Made by a program: the position numbers and the translations under genes. 64,000 nucleotides of DNA, from assembly GCF_017377715.1 (NCBI RefSeq), contig NZ_JAFVMF010000006.1:62001-126000 (forward strand), written 5' to 3'. Below the pieces are notes generated by a model. That model was not told the DNA's origin. It did not search any database and was given only the letters and a program-made list of their open reading frames with translations. Source of the DNA: Acetobacter sacchari. Its GTDB lineage: Bacteria; Pseudomonadota; Alphaproteobacteria; Acetobacterales; Acetobacteraceae. This document shows, one piece after another, positions 18,223 through 27,572 of this stretch; position 1 is the stretch's first letter; each line of letters starts with the position of its first letter.

Positions 18223-19566
18223 ATGAGCGCCTCTTCTTCTCCTGCGGCGTCCACCGCCGTACTCCTCGCCGCGGGCCTTGGCACGCGTATGAAATCGGCC
18301 ATGCCAAAAGCCATGCAGCCCCTCGCGGGCAGGCCGATGCTCGCCCATCTGATCGCCAGCGCGTCGGAGGCCTTCGACCGTATCGTCGTGGTCGTCGGCC
18401 CGGGAATGGAGGACGTCGAGCGCCTAGCGGCCCCGCATGCTACGGTTGTGCAACATGACCGTCTGGGGACGGCTCACGCCGCTCTACAGGCCGAGGTGCT
18501 GTTCGGCGAAGGCGACGTTGCGGTGCTGTATGCGGACAATCCGCTGATCACACCGGAGACCTTGCGCCGACTGGTCGAGACGCGGCGAAACGGTGGAGCC
18601 GACCTCGCGTTGCTCGCCATGAGGCCGAAAGATCCGGCGCGTTATGGTCGCGTCGTCGTCGGGGATGATGGACTGGTTGAACGCATCGTCGAATGGTCAG
18701 ATGCAAGCCCAGACGAACGTGCGATTGATCTTTGTAACGCGGGCGTGCTGTGCGCCGCCGCTGGGCCGTTTCGCTCATGGCTTCATGCCGTTCGTGACGA
18801 CAATGCGAAGCGCGAGTTCTATCTGACGGACGTCGTGTCCATCGCCCGCGCCGATGGCGGCGCCGTGCGGGTTGTGGAAGCTCCGGAGGCAGAGCTTCGG
18901 GGCGTCAATTCCCGCGTCGAACTGGCCGAGGCCGAGGCTGTGGTGCAGTCGCGCCTGCGTCGTCTGGCGATGGAAGGAGGGGTCACACTGCTTGCCCCCG
19001 AGACGGTTTTCTTCTCCTTCGACACGGTGATCGAACCGGACGTGACGGTGCAGCCGAACGTTGTTTTCGGGCCGGGCGTCACGGTGCGCTGCGGTGCGGA
19101 AATTCGCGCGTTCAGCCATCTGGAAGGCTGCGAAGTCGGAGGCGGATCTCTGGTCGGACCGTATGCTCGTCTGCGGCCGGGCACGACGCTCGGGCGTGGG
19201 GCGCATGTGGGCAACTTCGTCGAGTTGAAGGCGACGACTCTCGGAGATGGGGCGAAAGCCAATCACCTGACCTATCTGGGCGATTCCAGCGTCGGCGCGC
19301 GAACGAATGTCGGTGCAGGGACGATCACCTGCAACTACGACGGCGTCTTCAAGCACCGCACCACTATCGGCGCGAACGTGTTCGTCGGTTCCGACTCCAT
19401 ACTCGTGGCGCCGGTGAGCATCGGTGATGATGCGATGATCGCTGCAGGCAGCGTGATTACGCAGGACGTCGAAGGCGGCGCGATGGCGATCGCGCGCTCG
19501 GCGCAGACAACGAAGCCGGGTTGGGCAACCCGGTTTCGCAACAAGCTTGCGGCGAAAAAGGGGTAG
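18223..19566 (+). CDS. glmU: bifunctional UDP-N-acetylglucosamine pyrophosphorylase / GlcN-1-P acetyltransferase
   Basis: GlmU acetylates glucosamine-1-phosphate and then uridylylates it, giving UDP-GlcNAc for peptidoglycan and LPS. The N-terminal Rossmann-like domain has LLAAGLGTRMKSAMPKAMQP (about 14-33), and the C-terminal left-handed beta helix has LKATTLGDGAKANHLTYLGD and NVGAGTITCNYDG (about 340-372). From ATG 18223 the protein is 447 residues, a normal size; the frame is open to a TTG at 18184, which would add an unneeded 13 residues. glmS starts 5 bases after the stop, so the two genes form an operon that makes UDP-GlcNAc from fructose-6-phosphate apart from GlmM. Confidence 0.97.
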   Translation: MSASSSPAASTAVLLAAGLGTRMKSAMPKAMQPLAGRPMLAHLIASASEAFDRIVVVVGPGMEDVERLAAPHATVVQHDRLGTAHAALQAEVLFGEGDVAVLYADNPLITPETLRRLVETRRNGGADLALLAMRPKDPARYGRVVVGDDGLVERIVEWSDASPDERAIDLCNAGVLCAAAGPFRSWLHAVRDDNAKREFYLTDVVSIARADGGAVRVVEAPEAELRGVNSRVELAEAEAVVQSRLRRLAMEGGVTLLAPETVFFSFDTVIEPDVTVQPNVVFGPGVTVRCGAEIRAFSHLEGCEVGGGSLVGPYARLRPGTTLGRGAHVGNFVELKATTLGDGAKANHLTYLGDSSVGARTNVGAGTITCNYDGVFKHRTTIGANVFVGSDSILVAPVSIGDDAMIAAGSVITQDVEGGAMAIARSAQTTKPGWATRFRNKLAAKKG

Positions 19567-19571
19567 GGCCG

Positions 19572-21395
19572 ATGTGCGGCATATGCGGCGTCGTAGGACA
19601 CAATCAGGCGGCCCCTATCGTGTTCGAGGGGCTGCGGCGGCTCGAATACCGGGGATATGATTCGGCGGGGATCGCAACGCTGGACGAAGGCAGGATCGAG
19701 CGTCGACGCGCAGCCGGCAAGCTGGGCAATCTTGGCGAAGCGCTTCGGGAACGCCCGTTGGCGGGCACGACGGCCATAGGCCACACGCGCTGGGCGACGC
19801 ATGGCGCACCGACGGAAAACAACGCACACCCACACGGCACCGCCCGCGTCGCCATCGTTCACAACGGCATCATCGAGAACTTCGAGACGCTACGCCGTGA
19901 ACTGGAGCAACTCGGCCACAGGTTCGAGACCGAGACCGACAGCGAAACCATCGCGCGTCTCGTCGATCATTACCTTTCGGAAGGTCAATCGCCGCGTGAG
20001 GCTGCTTTCGCTGCGATCAGCCGGTTAGAGGGCGCATACGCCCTTGCGATGATTTTCGCTGATCAGGAGGGGCTGCTGATCGGCGCCCGTCATGGGGCGC
20101 CTCTGGCCGTTGGATACGGCGACGGTGAGATGTTTCTCGGCTCCGACAGCCTGGCTCTTGCGCCGTTGACGCGACGGATCGCCTACCTTGAGGACGGGGA
20201 TCGCGTGGTGGTCACGCGCTCCGGAGCCGAATTCTTCGACGATAAGGGAGATTCCGTCGAGCGTGCGGTGCAGACGACGGCGCTCGTCGCCGGAGTGATC
20301 GGCAAGGACGGCTACCGGCATTACATGGAAAAGGAGTTGCACGAGCATCCGCTGGTGATCGGGCAGACTCTTCAGCGCATGATTGACCCTGCGACGCGCA
20401 AGGTCGTGCTGCCGGACATGCCCTGCGATATTGGCTCCATTCGCCGTTGCGTGATCACCGCCTGCGGCTCGGCCTTTTATGCTGGAATGGTTGGACGTTA
20501 CTGGCTGGAGGAGATTGCGCGGCTTCCGGTCGATATCGACGTGGCGAGCGAGCTTCGCTATCGCGATCCGCCGCTGGAGGCTGGCTCCCTCGGTCTGCTG
20601 ATTTCCCAGTCGGGAGAGACGGCGGACACGCTTGCGGCCCTGCGCTCGCTGCGAAATGTGGGGTTGCCGGTGCTCTCCATCCTGAACGCCGAGCACAGCA
20701 CCATGGCGCGCGAGAGCGACGCCGTGCTGGGCACGGTGGCTGGGCCGGAAATATCTGTGGCGTCCACCAAGGCGTTTACGGCGCAGCTGACGGTCCTCGC
20801 CTGCCTGACCATCGGGGTGGCGCGCGCCCGCGGTGTCCTCGGCGATGCTCAGGAAGAGGAACTGGTCTCGGCGCTGCTGGATCTTCCGAGCCGCGCTGCC
20901 GAGATTTTCTCGTTTGGCGAGGATATCCGGGCCATGGCCTCGGTCGTGGCTGAGGCGAGGGACGTGTTGTATCTCGGGCGCGGGAGCGCCTACCCAGTCG
21001 CCATGGAAGGCGCGCTGAAGTTAAAGGAAATTTCTTACATTCACGCAGAGGCCTATGCGGCTGGCGAGATGAAGCACGGGCCGATTTCCCTGATCGACAA
21101 GACCGTGCCGATCGTGGCGACGATTCCGTCCGGCGCATTGTTCGAGAAGACGCTGTCCAATCTTCAGGAAGCGAAGGCTCGTGGCGGGCGTTTGCTTGCC
21201 TTCACCGATGAACGGAGCGTGCATAGGTTGAACGCGATTGCGGAGCGGACCATTGCGCTGCCGCATGTCCATCCGTTCGTTACGCCGATCATTCAAACTA
21301 TAGCCGTGCAGATTTTGGCTTATGAGACGGCTTTGCTGAAGGGGACTGACGTCGATCAGCCCCGGAATCTGGCCAAATCCGTGACTGTCGAATAA
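19572..21395 (+). CDS. glmS: glutamine--fructose-6-phosphate aminotransferase
   Basis: GlmS makes glucosamine-6-phosphate from fructose-6-phosphate and glutamine, the entry step of amino-sugar synthesis. The start is fixed at ATG 19572, because the catalytic Cys must be residue 2 (MCGICGVVGHNQAAP) after removal of Met. The glutaminase domain has GHTRWATHGAPTENNAHPH (about 74-92). Two SIS isomerase domains follow (ISQSGETADTLAAL about 350; LGRGSAYPVAMEGALKLKEI about 470), and the C-terminus is KSVTVE. Total 607 residues, normal for the family. No GlmS ribozyme is expected or seen; the gap to glmU is 5 bases. Confidence 0.97.
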   Translation: MCGICGVVGHNQAAPIVFEGLRRLEYRGYDSAGIATLDEGRIERRRAAGKLGNLGEALRERPLAGTTAIGHTRWATHGAPTENNAHPHGTARVAIVHNGIIENFETLRRELEQLGHRFETETDSETIARLVDHYLSEGQSPREAAFAAISRLEGAYALAMIFADQEGLLIGARHGAPLAVGYGDGEMFLGSDSLALAPLTRRIAYLEDGDRVVVTRSGAEFFDDKGDSVERAVQTTALVAGVIGKDGYRHYMEKELHEHPLVIGQTLQRMIDPATRKVVLPDMPCDIGSIRRCVITACGSAFYAGMVGRYWLEEIARLPVDIDVASELRYRDPPLEAGSLGLLISQSGETADTLAALRSLRNVGLPVLSILNAEHSTMARESDAVLGTVAGPEISVASTKAFTAQLTVLACLTIGVARARGVLGDAQEEELVSALLDLPSRAAEIFSFGEDIRAMASVVAEARDVLYLGRGSAYPVAMEGALKLKEISYIHAEAYAAGEMKHGPISLIDKTVPIVATIPSGALFEKTLSNLQEAKARGGRLLAFTDERSVHRLNAIAERTIALPHVHPFVTPIIQTIAVQILAYETALLKGTDVDQPRNLAKSVTVE

Positions 21396-21499
21396 CGGGA
21401 GTCGTCTTGGCGCCCGCGATCTGACGATTGCGTCGCCACAGATAAATGCGGCCGCCCGTCGGTCGAGCCAGGGCTTAACAACAAGAAGGATTTCCCTGG

Positions 21500-22843
21500 A
21501 TGAGCGCCATTTTCGCCATTTCGCTAGCGACGCTTGCGATCCTGACGGTCATCGTCCTGATCGCTCGGCTGCGTCTGAATCCGTTCATCGCCCTGTTCGG
21601 CGCGTCTGTGGCGCTGGCTATCATCGCTGGAATGCCGCCAGAGAAGGCCGTGGGATCGTTCGAGGCCGGGGCGGGGCACGTACTTGGCCATGTCGGCACC
21701 GTAATCGCGCTTGGCACGATGCTCGGCAAAATGTTGGCGGAATCGGGCGGCGCCGATCGGATAGCCTTGACGATTTCCGAAATGGCGGGCCGTGAGCGGG
21801 TGGACTGGGCGATGATGATCATCGGCCTGTTGATCGGCTTGCCTGTCTTTTTTGAGGTCGGCTTCGTGCTGCTTATCCCGCTGGTGTTCGTGCTTTCCGA
21901 GCGAACCAAAACGCCCCTGCTACGGGTGGCGTTGCCAATGGGCGCGGCGTTGTCGGTGACGCATGCGCTGATTCCACCGCATCCGGCGGCGTTGCTGGCT
22001 ATGGGCGCCTATCATGCCAGTATCGGACAGACGATCGTGCTGGGGGTGGTCATCGGCACGCCCATCGCGATCATCGCTGGGCCGGTATTCGGGCGTTTCG
22101 CTGCGTCGCGGGTGCAATTGACTGAAGAAAACCCGTTGGTCGCGCAGTTTGTCAGTGCGGAACCGCCTACCAACCTCCCAGGGTTTTTCATTACCGTCTT
22201 CACGATATTGTGCCCGGTCGTGCTTATGTTGATTGGTTCGGCGGCGGATATTTTGTCGTCTCCGGGAGGGACGTTCAATACGACGCTGAAATTCCTCGGA
22301 AATACCGACATTGCTCTTCTCGTTGCTACGGTGCTGTCGTTCTGGGTCCTGGGCCGGGCTCGGGGTTTTTCGAAGGAAACGGTCCTGAGGTTCACCAACG
22401 AGTCTCTCGCGCCGACCGCACTGATTATGCTGCTGATTGGCGCAGGCGGCGGGTTTGGGCGCGTTCTGGTCGATAGCGGCGTATCGAAAGCGATCACGGA
22501 CGCGGCTCTTGGCGCTCACATGCCGTTGCTCGTTCTGGCGTGGGCCCTTGCCGCAATCGTGCGAGTCGCCTGCGGCTCCGCGACAGTTGCGATGGCGACT
22601 TCGTCCGGAGTGGTTGGCCCCATTCTTGCGCATGCAACGGGGGTTTCCCCGTCTTTGATGGTGCTTGTGACCGGCGCAGGATCAGTGGCTTTTGGCCCCA
22701 TGAACGACGCAGGTTTCTGGCAGATCAAGGAATATCTTGGTCTCACGGTGCCGCAGACCATCAAGACATGGTCCGTTTTAGAGACATTGATCTCGGTGTC
22801 GGGACTGGCGTTGGTCTTGCTGGCGTCGATATTTATCCACTGA
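21500..22843 (+). CDS. GntP-family gluconate permease
   Basis: A 447-residue, highly hydrophobic symporter with about 12 membrane segments. The family signature is clear: NPFIALFGASVALAIIAGMP, GTMLGKMLAESGGADRIA, IIGLLIGLPVFFEVGFVLLI, ALPMGAALSVTHALIPPHPA and SGVVGPILAHATG. GntP proteins import gluconate or similar sugar acids with protons. ATG 21500 follows AAGGA (21485-21489). A link to gluconate metabolism is supported by the gluconate 5-dehydrogenase gene 6 kb downstream, though not in the same operon. Fructuronate or other aldonates are possible substrates. Confidence 0.93.
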   Translation: MSAIFAISLATLAILTVIVLIARLRLNPFIALFGASVALAIIAGMPPEKAVGSFEAGAGHVLGHVGTVIALGTMLGKMLAESGGADRIALTISEMAGRERVDWAMMIIGLLIGLPVFFEVGFVLLIPLVFVLSERTKTPLLRVALPMGAALSVTHALIPPHPAALLAMGAYHASIGQTIVLGVVIGTPIAIIAGPVFGRFAASRVQLTEENPLVAQFVSAEPPTNLPGFFITVFTILCPVVLMLIGSAADILSSPGGTFNTTLKFLGNTDIALLVATVLSFWVLGRARGFSKETVLRFTNESLAPTALIMLLIGAGGGFGRVLVDSGVSKAITDAALGAHMPLLVLAWALAAIVRVACGSATVAMATSSGVVGPILAHATGVSPSLMVLVTGAGSVAFGPMNDAGFWQIKEYLGLTVPQTIKTWSVLETLISVSGLALVLLASIFIH

Positions 22844-23344
22844 ACACACGGATTCAGATAGAGTCGCACTTAGATATCAAGACGTTGATTGGCTTGGGTG
22901 TTGGCTGGGGAGAAGCGATTGTCCGCTTCTTCGGGATTTGCGCAACGTTAACCGGACTGGTTCTCCAGAAAATAGCTTCAGAGGCAGGTGTAGGCGCTGG
23001 CGACCCTGAGCGACGGATATCGTCTGGGCGCCGCTGGCGCTCGCGCATGCGTCTCCAGTAGTAACTCCTGTATTGGAGAAATCTGATCCGATTACCAAAA
23101 TACGTGCGTGATCAAGATAAATAACAAACAGGTGAATAGCCCTTTCAGCATACCGTTACGCGTCAATTTTTCGGCTCGAAAAATAACGCCAAACGATCTC
23201 GGAGGTACTGCGTTTCAACCCCGGCGGCACTTCGCTTTCCGAGGGAGCTCTGCGGAAGTGGAAAATTTCCGTTGATCACGATGCCTGTTGAACGTTAGTT
23301 TGGCAGAAAATACGAAGATCGCTCTTCGGAGGGTGACTCAGCAA
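22844..23344 (+). other. gap without a supported gene upstream of the glycan operon
   Basis: About 500 bases. The first 220 continue with unrelated open frames on both strands that match nothing I know. From about 23060 the DNA becomes AT-richer and presumably carries the promoter of the following operon. The Shine-Dalgarno GGAGGGTG at 23328-23335 serves the ATG at 23345. Confidence 0.4.
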
Positions 23345-25093
23345 ATGACAAAAATATTGGTTTACTCGGGCTTCAGCGACGCAAATATCGGTCCGAAAAT
23401 CGGTAGCGCTGAATACAGTTATTTTTACGTCGCTCGAGAGTTTTATCGAGTCCTTGAGCATTTCGGGGATTTGGTTGCGATAGAGCGACCAGAAGAAATC
23501 CCTAAAATCTACCGGGCGTGTGAAGAGCGCGGGGAAACTTGCGTTTTTTTTTGCTTCAGTCCGCCGCACCGCGTGCCGTTAATTTCGGGATGCCCGACGG
23601 TGGTGGTCATGGCTTGGGAATTTTCGACCTTGCCCTGTCAGCAATGGAACGATGACCCTCGAACTGACTGGAGCTATGTATTTCGCCATGTTGACGCCGT
23701 CATCACGCTGTCGCGCCATACCGCCGATTTGATCCGCGAATTGATGGGCGCTACGTACCCAACATTTGCAGTTCCGGTTCCGACATTCGACGGCGTCCGG
23801 GGGGCGGTCGAAGTTGCGCTCCAGCCAGAAATTATTGCACCGAAAAAACAGGTATTTATATATGGCGCGCCTCACGACACTGATAATGCAGAAACAGACA
23901 CAAAGCTGTTAAATGAGGAAGTGCAAGACTCTTCTAATTTTTTAGGCGAGGGCTCGGTCGCCTTCGTCGATACAAAATCAGATAATGGCTTGCTTGTCGT
24001 ATCTGAAGGCGGATTGTCGTTGCCTCTCGGCGCGAGGGGGACGGCGTACGGAATCTCGGTGCATTGTTTTCGTGCGTTCCTTGACCTGTATCGACGTTGG
24101 ATACGCCCCTTGACCCCGGAGCCGCTTGCTCGATTGCTATCTGAATCCGGTCAGGCACTCTATAAAGCCTCCAGATCGATAGCTCCTGTTCGTTCCGGCG
24201 TGGATCATGCCGCTGTCGTTGGAGATGTTGATCGCGGAGTCCAGTTGCACACAACGCAAGCTTCGTCAGAAGCCGGGGACGGTTTGGAATCAGGAAAAAT
24301 TGAAGCGCAAAGCGATATAGCGTGTTCACCGGAGATTGCAGATGCTCAGCCAAATGCGGATGTCGGCGATCTCCTCCCATTTCCACAAGAGAATGTTTCT
24401 CGTTCGATGTCTTCGACAACTACACTCGCGCTGCGCGGCGTTGTGTATCTGTCTATTTTGAATCCGCGTGATGGGCGCAAAAACTGGCAAGATTTGTTAA
24501 CCGGTTTCTGTTGGGCGTTTCGTGACGAGCCGAATGCAACGTTGGTTTTGAAAATGTCGTGCCCGAGGGAGTTAGCGCCAGAATCGGAAATCAAAGTGTT
24601 TTTGAGCGAATTTTCTCCGATGAAGTGCCAGATCGCCATCCTGTTTGGCTTTTTGCCAGACGAAATGATGCAGAACTTGTACCGTCATGCGACTTTTTAT
24701 GTAAATACGTCGTCAGGTGAAGGTTTGTGCTTGCCTTTGGTTGAGGCAATGAGTTTGGGCGTTCCCGTTATTGCGCCACAGCATACAGCGATGGCTGACT
24801 ATGTATCTTCAAATAATGCATTTGTACTGAAATCCAGCCTCGAGCAGAACGTGTGGCCGCATGATCCACGAGATCTGTATCAAACCATGCGTTACCGTCT
24901 GGACTGGGGATCGCTTGTCGATGCTTTCCACGACAGCTTTCGGACGATTACGACCGAACCAGAAATATACAGGCATATGTCCCGAACGGCGCGACACGAT
25001 ATGCGTCAGTTTTCATCTGACGATGTGGTTTCTAGGAAAATCAGAGACGTTCTGAAAGTTGTTTTCTCAGAGCGCAGAAAGATCGCAGCATGA
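23345..25093 (+). CDS. glycosyltransferase (GT4-like, GT-B fold), long form
   Basis: A 582-residue protein from ATG 23345, chosen over a TTG at 23288 because of GGAGGGTG upstream and because MTKILVYSGFSD aligns with the start of the next gene. The N-terminal part carries MAWEFSTLPCQQWNDDP and TLSRHTADLIREL. The C-terminal GT-B nucleotide-sugar domain has GRKNWQDLL and the GT4 signature NTSSGEGLCLPLVEAMSLG with PVIAPQHTAMADY. Between them (about residues 150-360) is a roughly 150-residue insertion absent from its paralogue. It is the first of four genes coupled by 4-base ATGA overlaps, probably building and decorating an envelope glycan. Acceptor and sugar are unknown. A run of nine T (23544-23552) lies in the coding region. 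Confidence 0.82.
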   Translation: MTKILVYSGFSDANIGPKIGSAEYSYFYVAREFYRVLEHFGDLVAIERPEEIPKIYRACEERGETCVFFCFSPPHRVPLISGCPTVVVMAWEFSTLPCQQWNDDPRTDWSYVFRHVDAVITLSRHTADLIRELMGATYPTFAVPVPTFDGVRGAVEVALQPEIIAPKKQVFIYGAPHDTDNAETDTKLLNEEVQDSSNFLGEGSVAFVDTKSDNGLLVVSEGGLSLPLGARGTAYGISVHCFRAFLDLYRRWIRPLTPEPLARLLSESGQALYKASRSIAPVRSGVDHAAVVGDVDRGVQLHTTQASSEAGDGLESGKIEAQSDIACSPEIADAQPNADVGDLLPFPQENVSRSMSSTTTLALRGVVYLSILNPRDGRKNWQDLLTGFCWAFRDEPNATLVLKMSCPRELAPESEIKVFLSEFSPMKCQIAILFGFLPDEMMQNLYRHATFYVNTSSGEGLCLPLVEAMSLGVPVIAPQHTAMADYVSSNNAFVLKSSLEQNVWPHDPRDLYQTMRYRLDWGSLVDAFHDSFRTITTEPEIYRHMSRTARHDMRQFSSDDVVSRKIRDVLKVVFSERRKIAA

Positions 25094-26388
25094 TTTATCT
25101 ATCGTATTCGGATACGGATCGCAGTTCAATTGCCAGCAATCTGGGGCTCCCGGAGTATAGTTATTACTTTGTTCAGAAGGAATTTCGTTCCTTACTGGAA
25201 GAAAATTCGATTGTTTTTCCGATGACAAATCCAGACAGTGAAGCGGATCTGGTATGGAAGAATATTCAGTCTCGGGGAGATGAGTGCGTTCTGCTCAGTT
25301 TCGCTCCGCCACACAAGACTTTTGTTCCGTTGTTGTGCCCCTTTATTCCCGTTTTCGCGTGGGAGTTCGACACTATCCCGAACGAAATATGGGACAATGA
25401 TCCCAAACAGGATTGGAGATATGTGCTGTCGCTCGCGGGACGAGCGATCACGCACTCAAATCACACGGTTCGGACAGTTCTCGCCGCCATGGGCGATGAT
25501 TATCCGGTTGTCGCGTTGCCGTCGCCGGTTTGGGACAGTTTCGCCCCGTATTTTACCGGTCGGAGATATGGAATCGGCGCAACATTGACGGTTCGCGGAA
25601 GGATATTCGATAGCCGAAAAATTGATCTTGCGTTGTACAGTTCGGTGCGTCGGAGAGAGCAGGGGCGTGCCCCATTACCTACAGATGTAGGTGACCGGAA
25701 TAGCGACCGTGAACTGGCGTTAGATGGCGTCGTCTATACATCAGTGCTTTGTCCTACCGATGGCCGGAAGAACTGGTTCGACATGATCGGCGCATTCTGT
25801 TGGGCGTTTCGTGCGATTGATGATGCAGTCTTAGTATTGAAGCTGACTCACCGTGACTGTGGGGATGCAATCGGGGCGATGCTTGAGGAGTTGGCGAAGC
25901 TTTCGCCTTTCAGGTGTCGAGTGGTTCTGATCGACGGCTTCCTGTCGGACGACGATTACTTCAAGTTGGCGGAAATTACTGATTTCACCGTGAATACTTC
26001 GACGGGTGAAGGGCAGTGCCTACCTTTGATGGAATACATGAGCATGGGCAAACCGGCGGTAGCGCCGGATCACACTGCGATGGAAGATTATGTCGACGCA
26101 GACAACGCCTTCATCGTAGCCTCAAGTCTTGAGTGTGCCCGCTGGCCGCACGATCCTCGTGGAGTTTTTCGCACCAGACGATATCGCCTGAATTTTGAAT
26201 CGCTTATGAAAGCGTATAGTGAAAGTTATGATGTCGCCAAAAATGATCCGGAGCGATATGCGCGCATGTCGGAAAGCGCTTATCGCAAGTTAGGCGAACA
26301 CTGTTCGCGCGCGGTAGTGCTGAAAAAGTTCAATGCGTTTCTTTTTGAGACAGCTCCAGCGCGACTGGAGGCGTCGCTTGCGTCATGA
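25090..26388 (+). CDS. glycosyltransferase (GT4-like), short paralogue
   Basis: A 432-residue paralogue of the preceding gene: both share a PEYSYYFVQKEF/AEYSYFYVAREF start, FAWEFDTIPNEIWDNDPKQDW versus MAWEFSTLPCQQWNDDPRTDW (quoted in part), a DGRKNW motif and the TSTGEGQCLPLMEYMSMGKP donor-binding segment. The linker between halves is about 64 residues here, against about 215 in the partner. ATGA overlap with both neighbours gives translational coupling. Such tandem pairs usually add successive similar sugars to one glycan; this is inference. Confidence 0.82.
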   Translation: MIYLSYSDTDRSSIASNLGLPEYSYYFVQKEFRSLLEENSIVFPMTNPDSEADLVWKNIQSRGDECVLLSFAPPHKTFVPLLCPFIPVFAWEFDTIPNEIWDNDPKQDWRYVLSLAGRAITHSNHTVRTVLAAMGDDYPVVALPSPVWDSFAPYFTGRRYGIGATLTVRGRIFDSRKIDLALYSSVRRREQGRAPLPTDVGDRNSDRELALDGVVYTSVLCPTDGRKNWFDMIGAFCWAFRAIDDAVLVLKLTHRDCGDAIGAMLEELAKLSPFRCRVVLIDGFLSDDDYFKLAEITDFTVNTSTGEGQCLPLMEYMSMGKPAVAPDHTAMEDYVDADNAFIVASSLECARWPHDPRGVFRTRRYRLNFESLMKAYSESYDVAKNDPERYARMSESAYRKLGEHCSRAVVLKKFNAFLFETAPARLEASLAS

Positions 26389-27572
26389 ACGCTGTATCTC
26401 GCCGGATTGTGGTCAGGGCAAACGCAACGCCGTCTGATCTGGGTAGCAGGGTTCGCGACCTTGATGTATTGCGCGCCTTCGCGGTCGTTATGGTGCTAAT
26501 CGAACATTCGCAAATAAATCTTTTATTTTGGGATGCGCGAATAGCTCATGGCTGGTTATTAAACGGCGGATTTTGGACTGGCGTCGACATATTTTTCGCC
26601 ATCTCGGGGTACGTTATCGCTAGACCTTTACTGCCACGATTGGTCGATATTCGTGACGCGCGGAATTTTGCAGATGTAACGATCCGGTTTTGGATACGTC
26701 GTATCTGGCGCTTGTTGCCTTCTGCCTGGTTATGGCTTTTCGCGGCGCTTCTTCTTTCGATTGTTTATAATCGAAGCGGTTCCTTTGGATCGGTGGGCGC
26801 GAATTTTGAAGGTTTGATCGCTGGTATTCTCGATTTGGCCAATTTTCGCATGGCCTGGATTTATGGCCAGCACGGAGTAGGCGCAGCATTCGTTCAATGG
26901 AGCCTGTCGCTTGAGGAGCAGTTCTATCTGACACTTCCCCTATTGGTTGTAATTTTTCGTCGTCTGACCTGGATCCCGATGGCGATGCTGGTTGTGTCGT
27001 CCTTTCGTGTCATGAACATGCCGCTCGATATGATGCTGCGAGTGGGGGCTATTGGGGCCGGCGTTCTGCTCGCTCAATGGTCGACGCACGACACGTGGCG
27101 AATGTGCGAACCGACAGGATTGGCTGCCCGGCGCATATTTGGCCCCGTTTTGCTCTGTGGATGTATCCTCTTGCTCGTAGCGCTGGGAACAAGCGCCCTG
27201 CATATCGTCAGCTTTCGGATGGGTCCGATTTCAATAATTTGCGCAGTGCTGGTCTGGGTCGCATCCTATAACAGGGACTATTTGTGGCCATATGACGGTT
27301 CCCGCCCGTGGCTTCTCTACATCGCGGCAAGATCTTACTCCCTATACCTAGTTCATGTGCCGTCTTATTTTTTTGTGCACGAAACTTGGTTTAGATTTGC
27401 CGGGCGTGAAATACCAGGTCGGGTAGCCGCTATCGGGATTGTGTTGTCCGGCGTCGCGCTGACATTCGCTCTGGCCGAATTAAACTACAGGTTTGTCGAA
27501 ATGCCGCTTCGTGACCATGGACGGCGGTTGGCTGCGTCGTTCATGCCACATTCTATGGAGATTGCGAGATGA
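26385..27572 (+). CDS. acyltransferase 3 family membrane protein (OafA/NolL-like)
   Basis: A 395-residue integral membrane protein with about 10 hydrophobic segments. Family hallmarks are RVRDLDVLRAFAVVMVLIEH at the N-terminus, FWTGVDIFFAISGYVIARPL with the catalytic-type ISGYV region, FWIRRIWRLLPSAWLW, and WSLSLEEQFYLTLPLLVV. These enzymes O-acetylate or otherwise acylate sugars of O-antigen, exopolysaccharide or lipid carriers. It overlaps both neighbours by ATGA, so it very likely modifies the glycan made by the two glycosyltransferases. Confidence 0.9.
   Translation: MNAVSRRIVVRANATPSDLGSRVRDLDVLRAFAVVMVLIEHSQINLLFWDARIAHGWLLNGGFWTGVDIFFAISGYVIARPLLPRLVDIRDARNFADVTIRFWIRRIWRLLPSAWLWLFAALLLSIVYNRSGSFGSVGANFEGLIAGILDLANFRMAWIYGQHGVGAAFVQWSLSLEEQFYLTLPLLVVIFRRLTWIPMAMLVVSSFRVMNMPLDMMLRVGAIGAGVLLAQWSTHDTWRMCEPTGLAARRIFGPVLLCGCILLLVALGTSALHIVSFRMGPISIICAVLVWVASYNRDYLWPYDGSRPWLLYIAARSYSLYLVHVPSYFFVHETWFRFAGREIPGRVAAIGIVLSGVALTFALAELNYRFVEMPLRDHGRRLAASFMPHSMEIAR

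Noticed and set aside
19521-19571. 17-residue N-terminal extension of GlmS
   Set aside because: The catalytic Cys must be the second residue; the extension overlaps glmU and is only an open frame.
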